NCBI RefSeq assembly: GCF_035917995.1
Contig: NZ_CP109131.1
Coordinates: 3,286,001 to 3,350,000 of the forward strand
From: Streptosporangium sp. NBC_01755
GTDB lineage: Bacteria; Actinomycetota; Actinomycetes; Streptosporangiales; Streptosporangiaceae
Length of the DNA: 64,000 nt
Reading direction: 5' to 3'
Below the pieces are notes generated by a model. The model saw nothing but the letters and a program-made list of their open reading frames with translations, was not told where the DNA came from and did not search any database. Each line of letters begins with the position of its first letter. Position 1 is the first letter of the stretch. Shown here piece after piece: positions 8,468 to 16,927 of the stretch. The position numbers and the translations under genes are program-made.

Positions 8468-10300
8468 GTGACCACCAGCAGTTCGGAGTTCTCCATCTCC
8501 GGCCGCCCGCATGACAGGCGGGGTCCGGTGCGCTGGTTCTGGTCCCATGTTCGCCGCCATCCGCTCCAGCTGACCGGATTCCTCGGCGCATCGCTGATCA
8601 TGGTCGTGCTCAACGCCACGGTCCCCGGGCTCACCGGCGCGGCCTTCGACGCCGTGCTGGGCGAGGACGGCGGCGGGGCACGGGAACTGGGCCTGATCTC
8701 GCTGGGACTACTGGCGATCGTGCTGGCCCGCGGCGCCTTCGACCTCATCGCGCGCCTGGCCGGCGAGGTTCTGGCCAAGCGGCTGGAGCGGGACACCAGG
8801 GACGAGCTCTACGTCAGCCTGCTCGGCAAGAGCCAGGCCTTCCACAACAGACAGCGGGTCGGCGACCTGATGGCGCGGGCGGCCAACGACATCCGGCAGC
8901 TCTCCATCATGATCTCCCCGGGCATCGACCTGATCGTCGACTCCGGTTTGACCGGCCTCGTGCCCCTGGTCTTCATCGCCGCGATCGACCCGCGACTGCT
9001 GCTGGTGCCCGGCGTCTTCGCGGTCGTCTTCGTTCTCGCGCTCTGGCACTACATGAGGCAGCTCAACCCGGTGGCGACCCGCATGCGTGAGCAGTTCGGC
9101 GATCTCAACGCCGGGCTGAACGAGGCGGTCCGCGGCATCGAGGTGATCAAGGTGTCCGCGCAGGAGGACCAGGAGCGGCGACGGTTCCGGGCACGCGCGC
9201 GACGCTATCGCGACTCCTTCGTCCACAACGGCCTGGTCCAGGCCCGTTACCTGCCGACCCTGCTCTTCGCCTTCGCGATGGCCGGGTCGCTCTGGCACGG
9301 CCTCTACCTCCGGGCCGCGGGCGACATCACGATCGGCGAACTGGTCGCCTTCATGAGCCTGATGAGCATGATCGGTTTCCCGACCAACATGTCGATCTTC
9401 ACCTTCTCGCTGGTCCAGCTCGGCATCGTGTCCGCCCGCCGGATCCTGAGCATCATGAACGCCGAGACCGAATTCGGGCGGCGCGCCGACGGCCACGCCG
9501 CACCGATCAGCGGGGCGATCCACTTCGAGAACGTGACGTTCGGCTACGGGGAGGACGATCCGGTGTTGCGCGGGGTGACGTTCACCGTGCAACCGGGCGA
9601 GACCGTGGCGATCGTCGGCGAGACCGGCTCGGGCAAGAGCACCCTGACGAAGCTGGTCCCCCGGATCTACGACGTCACCGCCGGCCGGATCCTGGTGGAC
9701 GGCGTGGACGTGCGCGAGTGGGACCTCGACTCGCTGCGCTCCCAGATCTCCACCATCGAGCAGGACATCGTGCTGTTCTCCAGGTCGGTGGCCGAGAACA
9801 TCGCCTTCGGAGTCGGCCAGCAGGTGGAGCGGGGCGCCGTCGTGAAGGCTGCGGAGGAGGCCCAGGCCGCCGAGTTCATCGGCGAGCTCGACGACGGCTA
9901 CGACACGGTCATCGGTGAGCGCGGCATCACCCTCTCCGGCGGCCAGCGCCAGCGCCTGGCCATCGCACGGGCACTGCTGACGGATCCGGCGATCCTCGTG
10001 CTCGACGACTCGACGAGTGCAATCGACTCCGCCACGGAGGACAGGATCCAACAGGCCGTCGACCGCGTTCTCGACGGGCGCACCACGCTCCTGATCACCC
10101 ACCGGCTCTCCCAGATCCGCTGGGCCGACAAGGTTCTGCTGCTCCGCCGAGGCGAGCTGGTCGACTACGGCACGCACGACGAACTGCTCACCCGCAGTCG
10201 CCTCTACCGGCGGATCTTCGCCCACTACGACGAGGTCGACCTGACAGGCACCACCGACCCGGGCGTGGTCCTCGCGGGCGAGCAGGGAGGGCAGGGCTGA
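8468..10300 (+). CDS. ABC exporter subunit A (degenerate ATPase site)
   Basis: A 610-residue fused exporter half: a six-helix membrane domain (about residues 30-310) and a nucleotide-binding domain (about 345-590). Walker A is GETGSGKSTL (about 383), signature LSGGQRQRLAIARAL (about 488), Walker B ILVLDDSTSAID. An Asp replaces the catalytic Glu after Walker B, so this site should hydrolyse ATP poorly. It starts at GTG 8468 with GGGAG a few bases upstream. The stop overlaps the start of the next gene (TGATG). Together they form a heterodimeric drug- or lipid-type exporter, probably regulated by the adjacent MerR protein. Confidence 0.9.
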   Translation: MTTSSSEFSISGRPHDRRGPVRWFWSHVRRHPLQLTGFLGASLIMVVLNATVPGLTGAAFDAVLGEDGGGARELGLISLGLLAIVLARGAFDLIARLAGEVLAKRLERDTRDELYVSLLGKSQAFHNRQRVGDLMARAANDIRQLSIMISPGIDLIVDSGLTGLVPLVFIAAIDPRLLLVPGVFAVVFVLALWHYMRQLNPVATRMREQFGDLNAGLNEAVRGIEVIKVSAQEDQERRRFRARARRYRDSFVHNGLVQARYLPTLLFAFAMAGSLWHGLYLRAAGDITIGELVAFMSLMSMIGFPTNMSIFTFSLVQLGIVSARRILSIMNAETEFGRRADGHAAPISGAIHFENVTFGYGEDDPVLRGVTFTVQPGETVAIVGETGSGKSTLTKLVPRIYDVTAGRILVDGVDVREWDLDSLRSQISTIEQDIVLFSRSVAENIAFGVGQQVERGAVVKAAEEAQAAEFIGELDDGYDTVIGERGITLSGGQRQRLAIARALLTDPAILVLDDSTSAIDSATEDRIQQAVDRVLDGRTTLLITHRLSQIRWADKVLLLRRGELVDYGTHDELLTRSRLYRRIFAHYDEVDLTGTTDPGVVLAGEQGGQG

Positions 10301-12162
10301 TGGGCTTCATCATGGACGGCCTCGACGCCGAGGACTACGACCGCACCTACAACGATCGTGATCTACTCCGCCGGATCCTTTCCTACTTCCGGCCGAAGCT
10401 GGGCGCGATGGTCCTGGTCGCGATCATGATCGTGCTCTTCTCACTGACCCAGGCGGCCATGCCGTTGCTGGTCAGCTGGGGCGTGGACGGGATCGAGGAC
10501 GGCACGATCGCCGACGTGAGCCGACAGCTCACCGTCGGCCTGCTGCTCGCCGGGGTGCTCGGCTGGCTGTTCAATTTCATCCGCCAGTGGTACAGCGCGA
10601 GGGTCACCGGAGACATCGTGCTGCGTCTTCGCGAGGACGCGTTCGACGCCGTGCTCAAGCGTGACCTGTCGTTCTACGACGAGAACCCGTCGGGCAAGAT
10701 CGTCAGCCGGGTCACCTCCGACACCGATGACTTCGCGACCGTCTCCACCCTGACGATGGACCTGATCAGCCAGGTGTTGATGGTTGGCTTCGTCACGATT
10801 CTGCTCTTCCTGCGCAGCGTCGAGCTCGCCCTGCTGACCCTTCTCGTGGTGCCGGTGGTGGTGGGCATCGCACTGCTGTTCCGGCGGGTCGCCCGCAGCA
10901 GCACCCGCAGGGCGCAACGCTCGCTGAGCCGGGTGAACGCCACCCTGCAGGAGACCATGGGCGGAATCACCGTCGCCAAGAACTTCCGCCAGGAGCAGCG
11001 GGTATACGACGAGTTCCGGCCCATCAACGAGCAGAGCTACCAGGTGACGCTCAGGCAGGGTTTCGTCTTCTCCGGCATCTTCCCGGTGCTCTTTCTCGTC
11101 GCCGGGCTTGCCACGGTCGCGCTCATCCAACTGGGCGGTACCACGGTGCTCGGCGGCGGTCTGTCCGCCGGCGACTGGTACCTCTTCCTCCAGGGCGTCG
11201 CGCTCTTCTGGTTCCCGCTGACCTCCATCGCCGCGTTCTGGTCCCAGTTCCAGCAGGGCCTGTCCGCGTCGGAGCGGGTCTTCGCCCTGATCGACGCGCC
11301 ATCCCGGGTCGTGCAGACCGACCCTCAGCCGGTCGGCAGGCTGACGGGCCGCATCGAGTTTCGCGACATCCGGTTCGGCTACGAAGCCGGCAGCACCGTC
11401 CTGCGGGACTTCAACCTCACCATCGAGGCGGGCGAGAGCGTCGCGCTGGTCGGTCACACCGGTGCGGGCAAGTCGACGCTCAGCAAGCTGATCACCCGGT
11501 TCTACGAGTTCCAGGACGGCCGGTTGAACATCGACGATCGTGACATCCGCACGCTGGATCTGGCCGGGTACCGGCGGCAGATCGGCGCGGTTCCGCAGGT
11601 TCCGTTCCTGTTCAGCGGCACTGTCGCCGACAACATCAGATACCCGAGGCCGGAGGCCGGCGACGAGGAGGTGCTCGCCTCCGCCACGGCGGTCGGCGGC
11701 GGCGACTGGATCGACGCCCTGCCCGACGGCCTGCGGACCGACGTCGGCGAACACGGCCGCGCCCTGTCCATGGGTCAGCGCCAGCTCGTCGCGCTGGCCC
11801 GCCTGCTCATCCAGGATCCGGCGATCGTGGTCCTGGACGAGGCCACCGCCAGTGTCGATCCGCTGACCGAGGCCCAGATCCAGGAGGGCCTGGACCGGGT
11901 GCTGGCCGACCGCACCTCCATCGTCATCGCACACCGGTTGTCCACGATCGAGCACGTCGATCGCATCATCGTGCTGGATCACGGCCGGATCGTCGAGGAG
12001 GGTGACCACAGCACGCTGCTGGCTCGCGGTGGTCACTACTGCCAGGTCTACAACACCTACTTCAGGCACCAGTCCCCCGACTACCGTCCCGGTTCCGGGT
12101 TCGTCTCCGTCACCGGCCCCGTTACCGGCCCCGTCACTGGCCCTGTCACTGGCTCTGCGTGA
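10300..12162 (+). CDS. ABC exporter subunit B (catalytic ATPase site)
   Basis: A 620-residue exporter half with the same layout as its upstream partner. Walker A is GHTGAGKSTLSK (about residue 385) and Walker B is IVVLDEATASVD with the catalytic Glu present. Its signature is LSMGQRQL in place of LSGGQ. Known for heterodimeric exporters such as TmrAB and TM287/288: one of the two composite ATP sites is degenerate. Here the Asp in subunit A and the LSMGQ in subunit B fall in the same composite site, so the pair fits that class. The C-terminus ends in four GPVT repeats. Confidence 0.9.
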   Translation: MGFIMDGLDAEDYDRTYNDRDLLRRILSYFRPKLGAMVLVAIMIVLFSLTQAAMPLLVSWGVDGIEDGTIADVSRQLTVGLLLAGVLGWLFNFIRQWYSARVTGDIVLRLREDAFDAVLKRDLSFYDENPSGKIVSRVTSDTDDFATVSTLTMDLISQVLMVGFVTILLFLRSVELALLTLLVVPVVVGIALLFRRVARSSTRRAQRSLSRVNATLQETMGGITVAKNFRQEQRVYDEFRPINEQSYQVTLRQGFVFSGIFPVLFLVAGLATVALIQLGGTTVLGGGLSAGDWYLFLQGVALFWFPLTSIAAFWSQFQQGLSASERVFALIDAPSRVVQTDPQPVGRLTGRIEFRDIRFGYEAGSTVLRDFNLTIEAGESVALVGHTGAGKSTLSKLITRFYEFQDGRLNIDDRDIRTLDLAGYRRQIGAVPQVPFLFSGTVADNIRYPRPEAGDEEVLASATAVGGGDWIDALPDGLRTDVGEHGRALSMGQRQLVALARLLIQDPAIVVLDEATASVDPLTEAQIQEGLDRVLADRTSIVIAHRLSTIEHVDRIIVLDHGRIVEEGDHSTLLARGGHYCQVYNTYFRHQSPDYRPGSGFVSVTGPVTGPVTGPVTGSA

Positions 12163-12166
12163 TCGA

Positions 12167-12220
12167 GGCTGCTCGAACCGGCGCCCGGGCACGGGTCAGG
12201 GATCCACGATTCGAGCAGCC
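12167..12220. terminator. Inverted repeat after the ABC exporter operon
   Basis: Perfect 11-bp arms (GGCTGCTCGAA / TTCGAGCAGCC) separated by 32 bp, starting 5 bp after the stop of subunit B. No T-tract follows, which is common in high-GC actinobacteria. It is probably the operon terminator. Confidence 0.5.
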
Positions 12221-12539
12221 CGCCAGGACGGTCAGCGTGCCCGCGCCGCGCGGATCCCGACCACGCCGTAGGGGGTGTTCGGTTCGGGTGGCGTCGTGAA
12301 GCGGGCGTTCGGCCAACTTGACGGGCCCGGCAGACCCACAAAACCACCCGCTAATCCCGGGAATATCGCCTAAATCATATTAGACAACACCTAAATATCT
12401 ATTATTGCCCCCCAAAAGGGAGGCAGAAAACCAATCTTCACGAGATGGTGGAATTACTTATGCCACCTTAATATTGTCTATTTTCGCCGTCCGCAGGCTC
12501 CATACGGAGTGATGATGTTGCGACGAGTGGCAATGAGTG
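12221..12539. other. Intergenic region with AT-rich patch
   Basis: No gene is visible. Between about 12355 and 12480 the sequence becomes strikingly AT-rich for this genome (runs such as CTAAATCATATTAG and TTAATATTGTC). It may hold the promoter of the TPR gene that follows, or mark foreign DNA. Confidence 0.4.
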
Positions 12540-13298
12540 ATGAGCCGCGATGAGAGCGGCGGTCAGCTCCGGCGGCCGCCCGACATCTCCAACTGGACCG
12601 CTGCTTTCCCCGATGGGGCGGGACAGCACGGAGAGGACCCCGCCGCGCACAACCGCGCCGCCGGGGCCGGACACACCCGCGACGGCCGCCGGCTGGTCGA
12701 ACCGCTCCAGGAGACGAGCAGGACCGAGGAGGCGATCGCCGCCTACCGGCACGCCGCGGAAGCCGGGAACACCGACGCCCGCTGGCGGCTGGTCGAGTTG
12801 TTCCAGCGGGTGGGCCGGACCGAGGAGGCGATCACCTGGCTGCGGACCCGGGCGGAGACCGGCGACATCGACGCCCTGTGGAAGGCGGTCGAGTTGCTCC
12901 AGGAGTCCGAGCGTGCCGAGGAGGCGATCACCTGGCTGCGGACCCGCGCCGAGGCCGGCGACACCCACGCCCTCAGGCGGCTCACCGTCCTGCTGTACCA
13001 GCTGGATCGGGCCGAGGAGGCGATCACCTGGCTGCGGACCCGTGCCGAGGCGGGTTACCCCGACGCCCTGGCGCACGCGGTCGACCTGATGTACGAGACA
13101 GGCCGTGCCCAGGAGGCAATCACCTGGCTGCGGGCCCGTACCGAGGCCGGTGACATCCACGCCCTGATATGGGCGGTCCTCCTGCTGTGCGAGGCCGGTC
13201 ATGCGGATAGAGCGATCCTTGCGGCGCGGCCCTGGAATCCCGCTCAGAAATCCGACCATCACCCGCAAGGCCCTGCGGGCTTCGGGTCTCGGCCGTAG
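12540..13298 (+). CDS. Tetratricopeptide/Sel1-like repeat protein
   Basis: A 252-residue protein made mostly of five helical repeats with a 32-residue period, each built around EEAITWLRTRAEAGD and a following VELLQ-type helix (about residues 60-230). The repeats are also near-identical in DNA (96-bp period), suggesting recent duplication. Such solenoids bind peptides or other proteins. The first 55 residues are low-complexity and may be unstructured. No partner gene is adjacent and I cannot assign a role. Confidence 0.75.
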   Translation: MSRDESGGQLRRPPDISNWTAAFPDGAGQHGEDPAAHNRAAGAGHTRDGRRLVEPLQETSRTEEAIAAYRHAAEAGNTDARWRLVELFQRVGRTEEAITWLRTRAETGDIDALWKAVELLQESERAEEAITWLRTRAEAGDTHALRRLTVLLYQLDRAEEAITWLRTRAEAGYPDALAHAVDLMYETGRAQEAITWLRARTEAGDIHALIWAVLLLCEAGHADRAILAARPWNPAQKSDHHPQGPAGFGSRP

Positions 13299-13379
13299 GT
13301 CTCTTGGCCTCCACCCGGTTCTCCCCGGCACCCAGGTAAGCGGGGAATCGATATCTGGGCGAAAGCCCACAAATGTAAC

Positions 13380-13416
13380 AGCAGGACGTGGATCTCTTTG
13401 GTCCGAACGTCCTGCT
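13380..13416. terminator. Hairpin downstream of the TPR gene
   Basis: Perfect 10-bp arms (AGCAGGACGT / ACGTCCTGCT) around a 17-nt loop, between the TPR gene and a lipoprotein gene on the same strand. Probably a factor-independent terminator, though it lacks a T-run. Confidence 0.45.
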
Positions 13417-13539
13417 CCATCCTGCGTTCGCCAGGAGAGTGGGAAATTCCGTTCCCGACCGCAGATGTGAGGCACCTGAGTGTGGCGGCTCTCAGGGAGA
13501 TCCAACCAGTGCACAAGTGCACTGGATCATCCTCACGTC

Positions 13540-14112
13540 ATGAACATCGCAAGAATCTCCCTCATGACGCTCGCGGCCGGCGTTCTCGCGGGATGCACCT
13601 TCACCGTCGAAGCGGATCAGGAGAATGCCTCATCGGCCCAGAACCCACCGAAACCCCCGGGAACCTTCGCGACCCCCTTCCCCACCGCGATCGGGGCGCT
13701 GGACCTGGTATCGGCGACCCCCGCCGAGGAACGTTTCAAGCTCCCGGACGGGCCGCACCACAAGATCCTCGGCACCCAGCTCACCACGCTCTACCAGGAC
13801 ACCCCGCGTCTGAAATCCTTCTACGCCACCGGGGCGCAGGCCGAGGTGACCGACCCCAAGGCCGCCGTGGACTGGCTGACCGCTCAGGACCGTGAGAGGG
13901 AGAACCCGCAGACGGACTGGGTCTACGTGGGAACCGGCCCGCTCCGCGGCGCGGCCTCCTGCCGGAACACCGACGACGGGACCTACTGCTACTGGGCCGA
14001 CGCCGACACGGTGGGTTTCCTTGAGATTCCGCGCAGCCTCGCCGGGAAGATCACGGAGAGCTTCGCCATGATCAGGAGCGCGCTGGAAGGAGAGCCCCCC
14101 AAGAGCCGGTGA
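13540..14112 (+). CDS. Secreted lipoprotein of unknown function
   Basis: A 190-residue protein from ATG 13540. The N-terminus is a signal peptide with lipobox (MTLAAGVLAGC). The mature part has an acidic, Pro-rich spacer and a globular C-terminal domain with two close cysteines (SCRNTDDGTYCYWADADTVGFLEI), plausibly a disulfide. Earlier in-frame starts give non-signal sequence and are rejected. The family is not recognised. Confidence 0.72.
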   Translation: MNIARISLMTLAAGVLAGCTFTVEADQENASSAQNPPKPPGTFATPFPTAIGALDLVSATPAEERFKLPDGPHHKILGTQLTTLYQDTPRLKSFYATGAQAEVTDPKAAVDWLTAQDRERENPQTDWVYVGTGPLRGAASCRNTDDGTYCYWADADTVGFLEIPRSLAGKITESFAMIRSALEGEPPKSR

Positions 14113-14146
14113 CCACCCGATTGGTTGTTCACGACGTTCGGCTGAG

Positions 14147-14460
14147 CTATGCCGGTCGGTGGGCCGGCAGGTAGGCCTGCTGTGTTGTATCCGTGCTCTC
14201 ATTGGGCTCGCGCAGCAGCCGGGCACGCATGACCAGCCCGGTCTGGCTCAACAGGCCGGCGATGTGGTCCGGCTGCAGCCGGTGGAAGTCGAGCGACACC
14301 GGGTGGCCGAACGGCCGATCCAGGTGCAGCGGCTCGTCACCGACCTGGAAGGCGAGCAGCACATGGCCGCCCGGCGCCGGCACCCGGTGAAACTCGGCGA
14401 ACACCTTCGGCAGCCGTTCCCGCGGGGTGTGGATGACGGAGCACGGAGGACCGTGATCAC
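14147..14460 (-). pseudogene. C-terminal fragment of a class I SAM methyltransferase
   Basis: The minus-strand frame contains PKVFAEFHRVPAPGGHVLLAFQ and DRPFGHPVSLDFHRL, then GLLSQTGLVMRARLLREP. This is the typical post-motif region of small actinobacterial methyltransferases. The N-terminal SAM-binding glycine motif is absent, and upstream of about 14450 the sequence no longer fits the family. It is a truncated remnant. Confidence 0.65.
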
Positions 14461-14512
14461 AGGCCGGCTCCCGAGGGTAGAGCCGACTTCGTGTCAGCAC
14501 GTGACTGAGAGG

Positions 14513-15028
14513 TCAAGCAAGGTAAGGCAGGCGTGCCGACCGGTAGAGGCGGATGATGAACCAGATGGTCGCAACGAATCCGACGACCGCAAGGATGAGT
14601 GCGATGGTTCCCAGGCCTTGTGGCGAGGTCACCGCGTAGCTCACCAGCCATCCCACGGCGATGACCGTGGCCAGAATCCAGCGGAGAACGTTGAAGGTCG
14701 AGGCCGTGGAGGCATCGCCGGCATTTCGCGCCCGGGCGATGATGCCCTCCGCGATCAGCCATATCGTGACCTGGGTGCTGAGCGTATAGAGCAGGCCGAT
14801 CACGGAGTTCACAGTCAGTCCGATGGGTACGGCACATGAGATCACCCCCGTGACGATGGCGCTTACCCGGGCCCTGCGGAAGGCGGGATCGACCGATGCC
14901 TCCATGCGTGACAGCCCGAAGACCACGAGAACCCATCCAATGACATCAACGAGGAGGTCGAACCCGTTGATCCTCAGCGCGAGGGACGTGATGAGGAATC
15001 CGGCCGCGATGCGATAAAGGGGAAGCAT
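14513..15028 (-). CDS. Small multi-pass membrane protein
   Basis: A 171-residue protein from ATG 15028. Four to five hydrophobic segments are visible, including LYRIAAGFLITSLAL, LLVDVIGWVLVVFGL, AIVTGVISCAVPIGL and LGTIALILAVVGFVATIWFII. There are no catalytic motifs. It is flanked by the methyltransferase remnant and a GntR regulator reading away. Function unknown. Confidence 0.65.
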   Translation of the reverse strand: MLPLYRIAAGFLITSLALRINGFDLLVDVIGWVLVVFGLSRMEASVDPAFRRARVSAIVTGVISCAVPIGLTVNSVIGLLYTLSTQVTIWLIAEGIIARARNAGDASTASTFNVLRWILATVIAVGWLVSYAVTSPQGLGTIALILAVVGFVATIWFIIRLYRSARLPYLA

Positions 15029-15192
15029 GGCCGATATCCTGCCATTCTCGGCAAAAAGTTCGAAACGACTTCCAGCAATCAACTAAAACAGTCAACGAAC
15101 CTTCGGCGCGGGATGTCCGGCGACCGGTTCCAGCAACGTCGTGACGGCGTACCGACGTCCACTTTGTACTTGGCCAGAGGCTACGCGATTGA

Positions 15193-15252
15193 GCATAGCC
15201 ATGTATAGCGATGCATGGCTTTCCATAGATTTCAGCAGGTCACCATAGCCAT
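15193..15252. promoter_or_regulatory. Repeated CATAGCCAT boxes upstream of a GntR gene
   Basis: CATAGCCAT occurs at 15194-15202 and 15244-15252, with GCATGG and CCATAG half-sites between them. The cluster ends 11 bp before the GntR start. I infer an autoregulatory operator. Confidence 0.45.
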
Positions 15253-15263
15253 ACGGTGAAGTC

Positions 15264-15554
15264 ATGAGCAGCGTCTCGCCGTTCGATCCAGAAGAGGACA
15301 GCCCGGAATACATGTATGTCCGGCTGGCCAATCACATCCAGGCGTTGATCGATGCCGGCGACCTACGGCCGGGTCAGCGACTCCCAGCAGAGCGTGATCT
15401 TGCTTCCGAATACGGGGTGGCATACCTGACAGTGCGGCGCGCGATGCGGGAACTACGTGGGCGTGGCCTGATCAGGACCGTGGTCGGAAGAGGGACGTAC
15501 ATCGACCCGCAAGCAGAACCCTCGCGTCCGGAAGACGTTCCGCCTGCCGACTGA
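15264..15554 (+). CDS. GntR-family mini-regulator (DNA-binding domain only)
   Basis: A 96-residue protein consisting of a GntR winged helix: YVRLANHIQALIDAGDLRPG, LPAERDLASEYGVAYLTVRRA, then GLIRTVVGRGTYI. There is no ligand-binding domain, as in YtrA-like or plasmid-type short GntR proteins. It is the first member of a module repeated at 27.2 kb, where GntR is followed by XRE and DUF397 genes. Here the XRE gene is missing. Confidence 0.82.
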   Translation: MSSVSPFDPEEDSPEYMYVRLANHIQALIDAGDLRPGQRLPAERDLASEYGVAYLTVRRAMRELRGRGLIRTVVGRGTYIDPQAEPSRPEDVPPAD

Positions 15555-15596
15555 TCAGCTCTCTGAGAGGTTCATGCGGGCCGAGCCCACTGTGAC

Positions 15597-15761
15597 CTTC
15601 TTGAACAGGTGGAACCGTTGCGTGGATCGGTCCGCAAGTGTCATGACATCCTCACCTTGAGCTAAGGAACCACACCGTAGGTAACCAATGGATGGCTGCG
15701 ATGCCGGTCGGACACCCTTGCACTTCTGTCACTCTAAGTAGCCGATCGGCTCCTTGTGAGG
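15597..15761. repeat. Intergenic repeat, copy 1 (matches 27468-27632)
   Basis: About 165 bp of clear similarity to the segment between the GntR and XRE genes at 27.5 kb (shared stretches include GGAACCGTTGC, GCAAGTGTCATG and GGTCGGACACCCTTGC-type sequence). Both copies follow a GntR gene. On the minus strand both also encode a peptide beginning MTLA-RS-QRF. It is probably a promoter/operator block duplicated together with the module. Confidence 0.7.
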
Positions 15762-15768
15762 AGTGAGT

Positions 15769-16320
15769 ATGATTTCCCCTGACCTGTCCGGCGCCGAGTT
15801 CCGCGAGTCCAGCTACAGCGGCCCCAACGGAGACGACTGTGTGGAAGTAGCCACGAACCTTCCGGGCCTCATCGCCGTACGCGACAGCAAGAACCCATCC
15901 GGCCCGATGCTGACCTTCTCCCCGATGGCCTGGAACAACTTCCTGACAGGCATCCGCAGCGGAGAAATTGGAGGCTGTGTGGTCTCCCAGCGAGAGGGCG
16001 AGCGGCTGAATGTGCTGCTGATCAACCTCACGCCGGGAGGATATCCGGGGCCGGTCGAGGAGCAGATCGAAGGCGGTGCCACACCGCTGCCGGAGATCCT
16101 CCCCGGGGTCACCGGCTACTACTTCAGGCGTCCCAGTGGCGAGGACAACGCCGCGTTCTCCACGCTGGTGCGAGGTAAGGCAGAGATCAACATTCAGCTG
16201 GAGATCGGGGCCGAGGGGCGGGACAACGCCGCTGATGTGCTGGCGTTGATGAAGCTGATCGCGCCGTACAGATGGCCAACCGTGCACCGGCCGGTGACAC
16301 GGGGAAGACGACCGCGCGGG
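15769..16320 (+). pseudogene. DUF397 gene fused to a lipoprotein-type C-terminal fragment
   Basis: The first 66 codons are a DUF397 protein (SSYSGPNGDDCVEVATNLPG, VRDSKNPSGPMLTF), nearly identical to the intact copy at 28550. Where that copy ends with GEI and a stop, this frame continues into an unrelated sequence (GGCVVSQREGERLNVLLINL, GVTGYYFRRPSGEDNAAF) resembling the end of actinobacterial DUF3558-like lipoproteins. The frame stays open to 16851, but the last 500 bp are antisense to the AsnC gene and not credible. I infer a deletion junction joining two gene remnants. Confidence 0.6.
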
Positions 16321-16779
16321 TCAGAACGGTCGCTCGACCCGGCGCCAGGAGTCCAGCACCATGAGGGTCTTGGTGCCGATGACGTTTTCGTCGCGGCGGA
16401 TCTGGTCGATCAACCGGTGCAGGTGCTGGAGGCTGTCGACCCGGAAGTGCACCAGGGCATCGGGGTCGCCGGCCACCGTGAACACCTCGGTGACCCCGGG
16501 GATGCGGCTGGCCGAGGCGGTGATCGACTCGACGTCCGTGTTGCCGCTGAAGCGGACCTCCGCGAAGGCCTCGATAGTGTCACCGAGCAGGCCCTCGTCG
16601 ACCAGTGTGGTGTAGCCGACGATGACGCCGAGCCGCTCCAGCCGTTCGATCCGCCGCTTGACCGGGCTCGGCGAGAGCCGCACCCGGATGGCGATGTCGC
16701 GCACGCTCCGACGCCCGTTCTCGACGAGCAGGTCCAGAATCCGGCGGTCGGTCGAGTCCAGTTCGGCGTTCGGAGGCAT
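16321..16779 (-). CDS. Lrp/AsnC-family transcriptional regulator
   Basis: A 152-residue protein from ATG 16779. The N-terminal winged helix is STDRRILDLLVENGRRSVRD and IAIRVRLSPSPVKRRIERLE. The C-terminal RAM ligand-binding domain follows (VESITASASRIPGVTEVFTV, DALVHFRV). Known family: amino-acid-responsive regulators. It is divergent from a pyruvate-dehydrogenase-like E1 gene with a 148-bp gap, so I infer that it controls that gene in response to an amino or keto acid. Confidence 0.88.
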   Translation of the reverse strand: MPPNAELDSTDRRILDLLVENGRRSVRDIAIRVRLSPSPVKRRIERLERLGVIVGYTTLVDEGLLGDTIEAFAEVRFSGNTDVESITASASRIPGVTEVFTVAGDPDALVHFRVDSLQHLHRLIDQIRRDENVIGTKTLMVLDSWRRVERPF

Positions 16780-16927
16780 GAGTGGATGGTAGCGCCGAGA
16801 GGGTGGAAAGATGCGCACCCCAGGCCGCCTGACCGCTTGAACACGCGATAGGGGGCGGGTTCCTGCGTCTTTCTTGCCCTGTGAGGCACCTCCGGGTGCA
16901 ATGAACGTCTCCGCAGGAAAGAGACAG

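Noticed and set aside
10441-12192. A 583-codon open frame on the minus strand
   Set aside because: Antisense to the second ABC exporter gene, no recognisable motif, skewed composition.
16321-16851. Extension of the DUF397 chimera through to 16851
   Set aside because: This part is antisense to an intact AsnC regulator and its composition is shadow-like.
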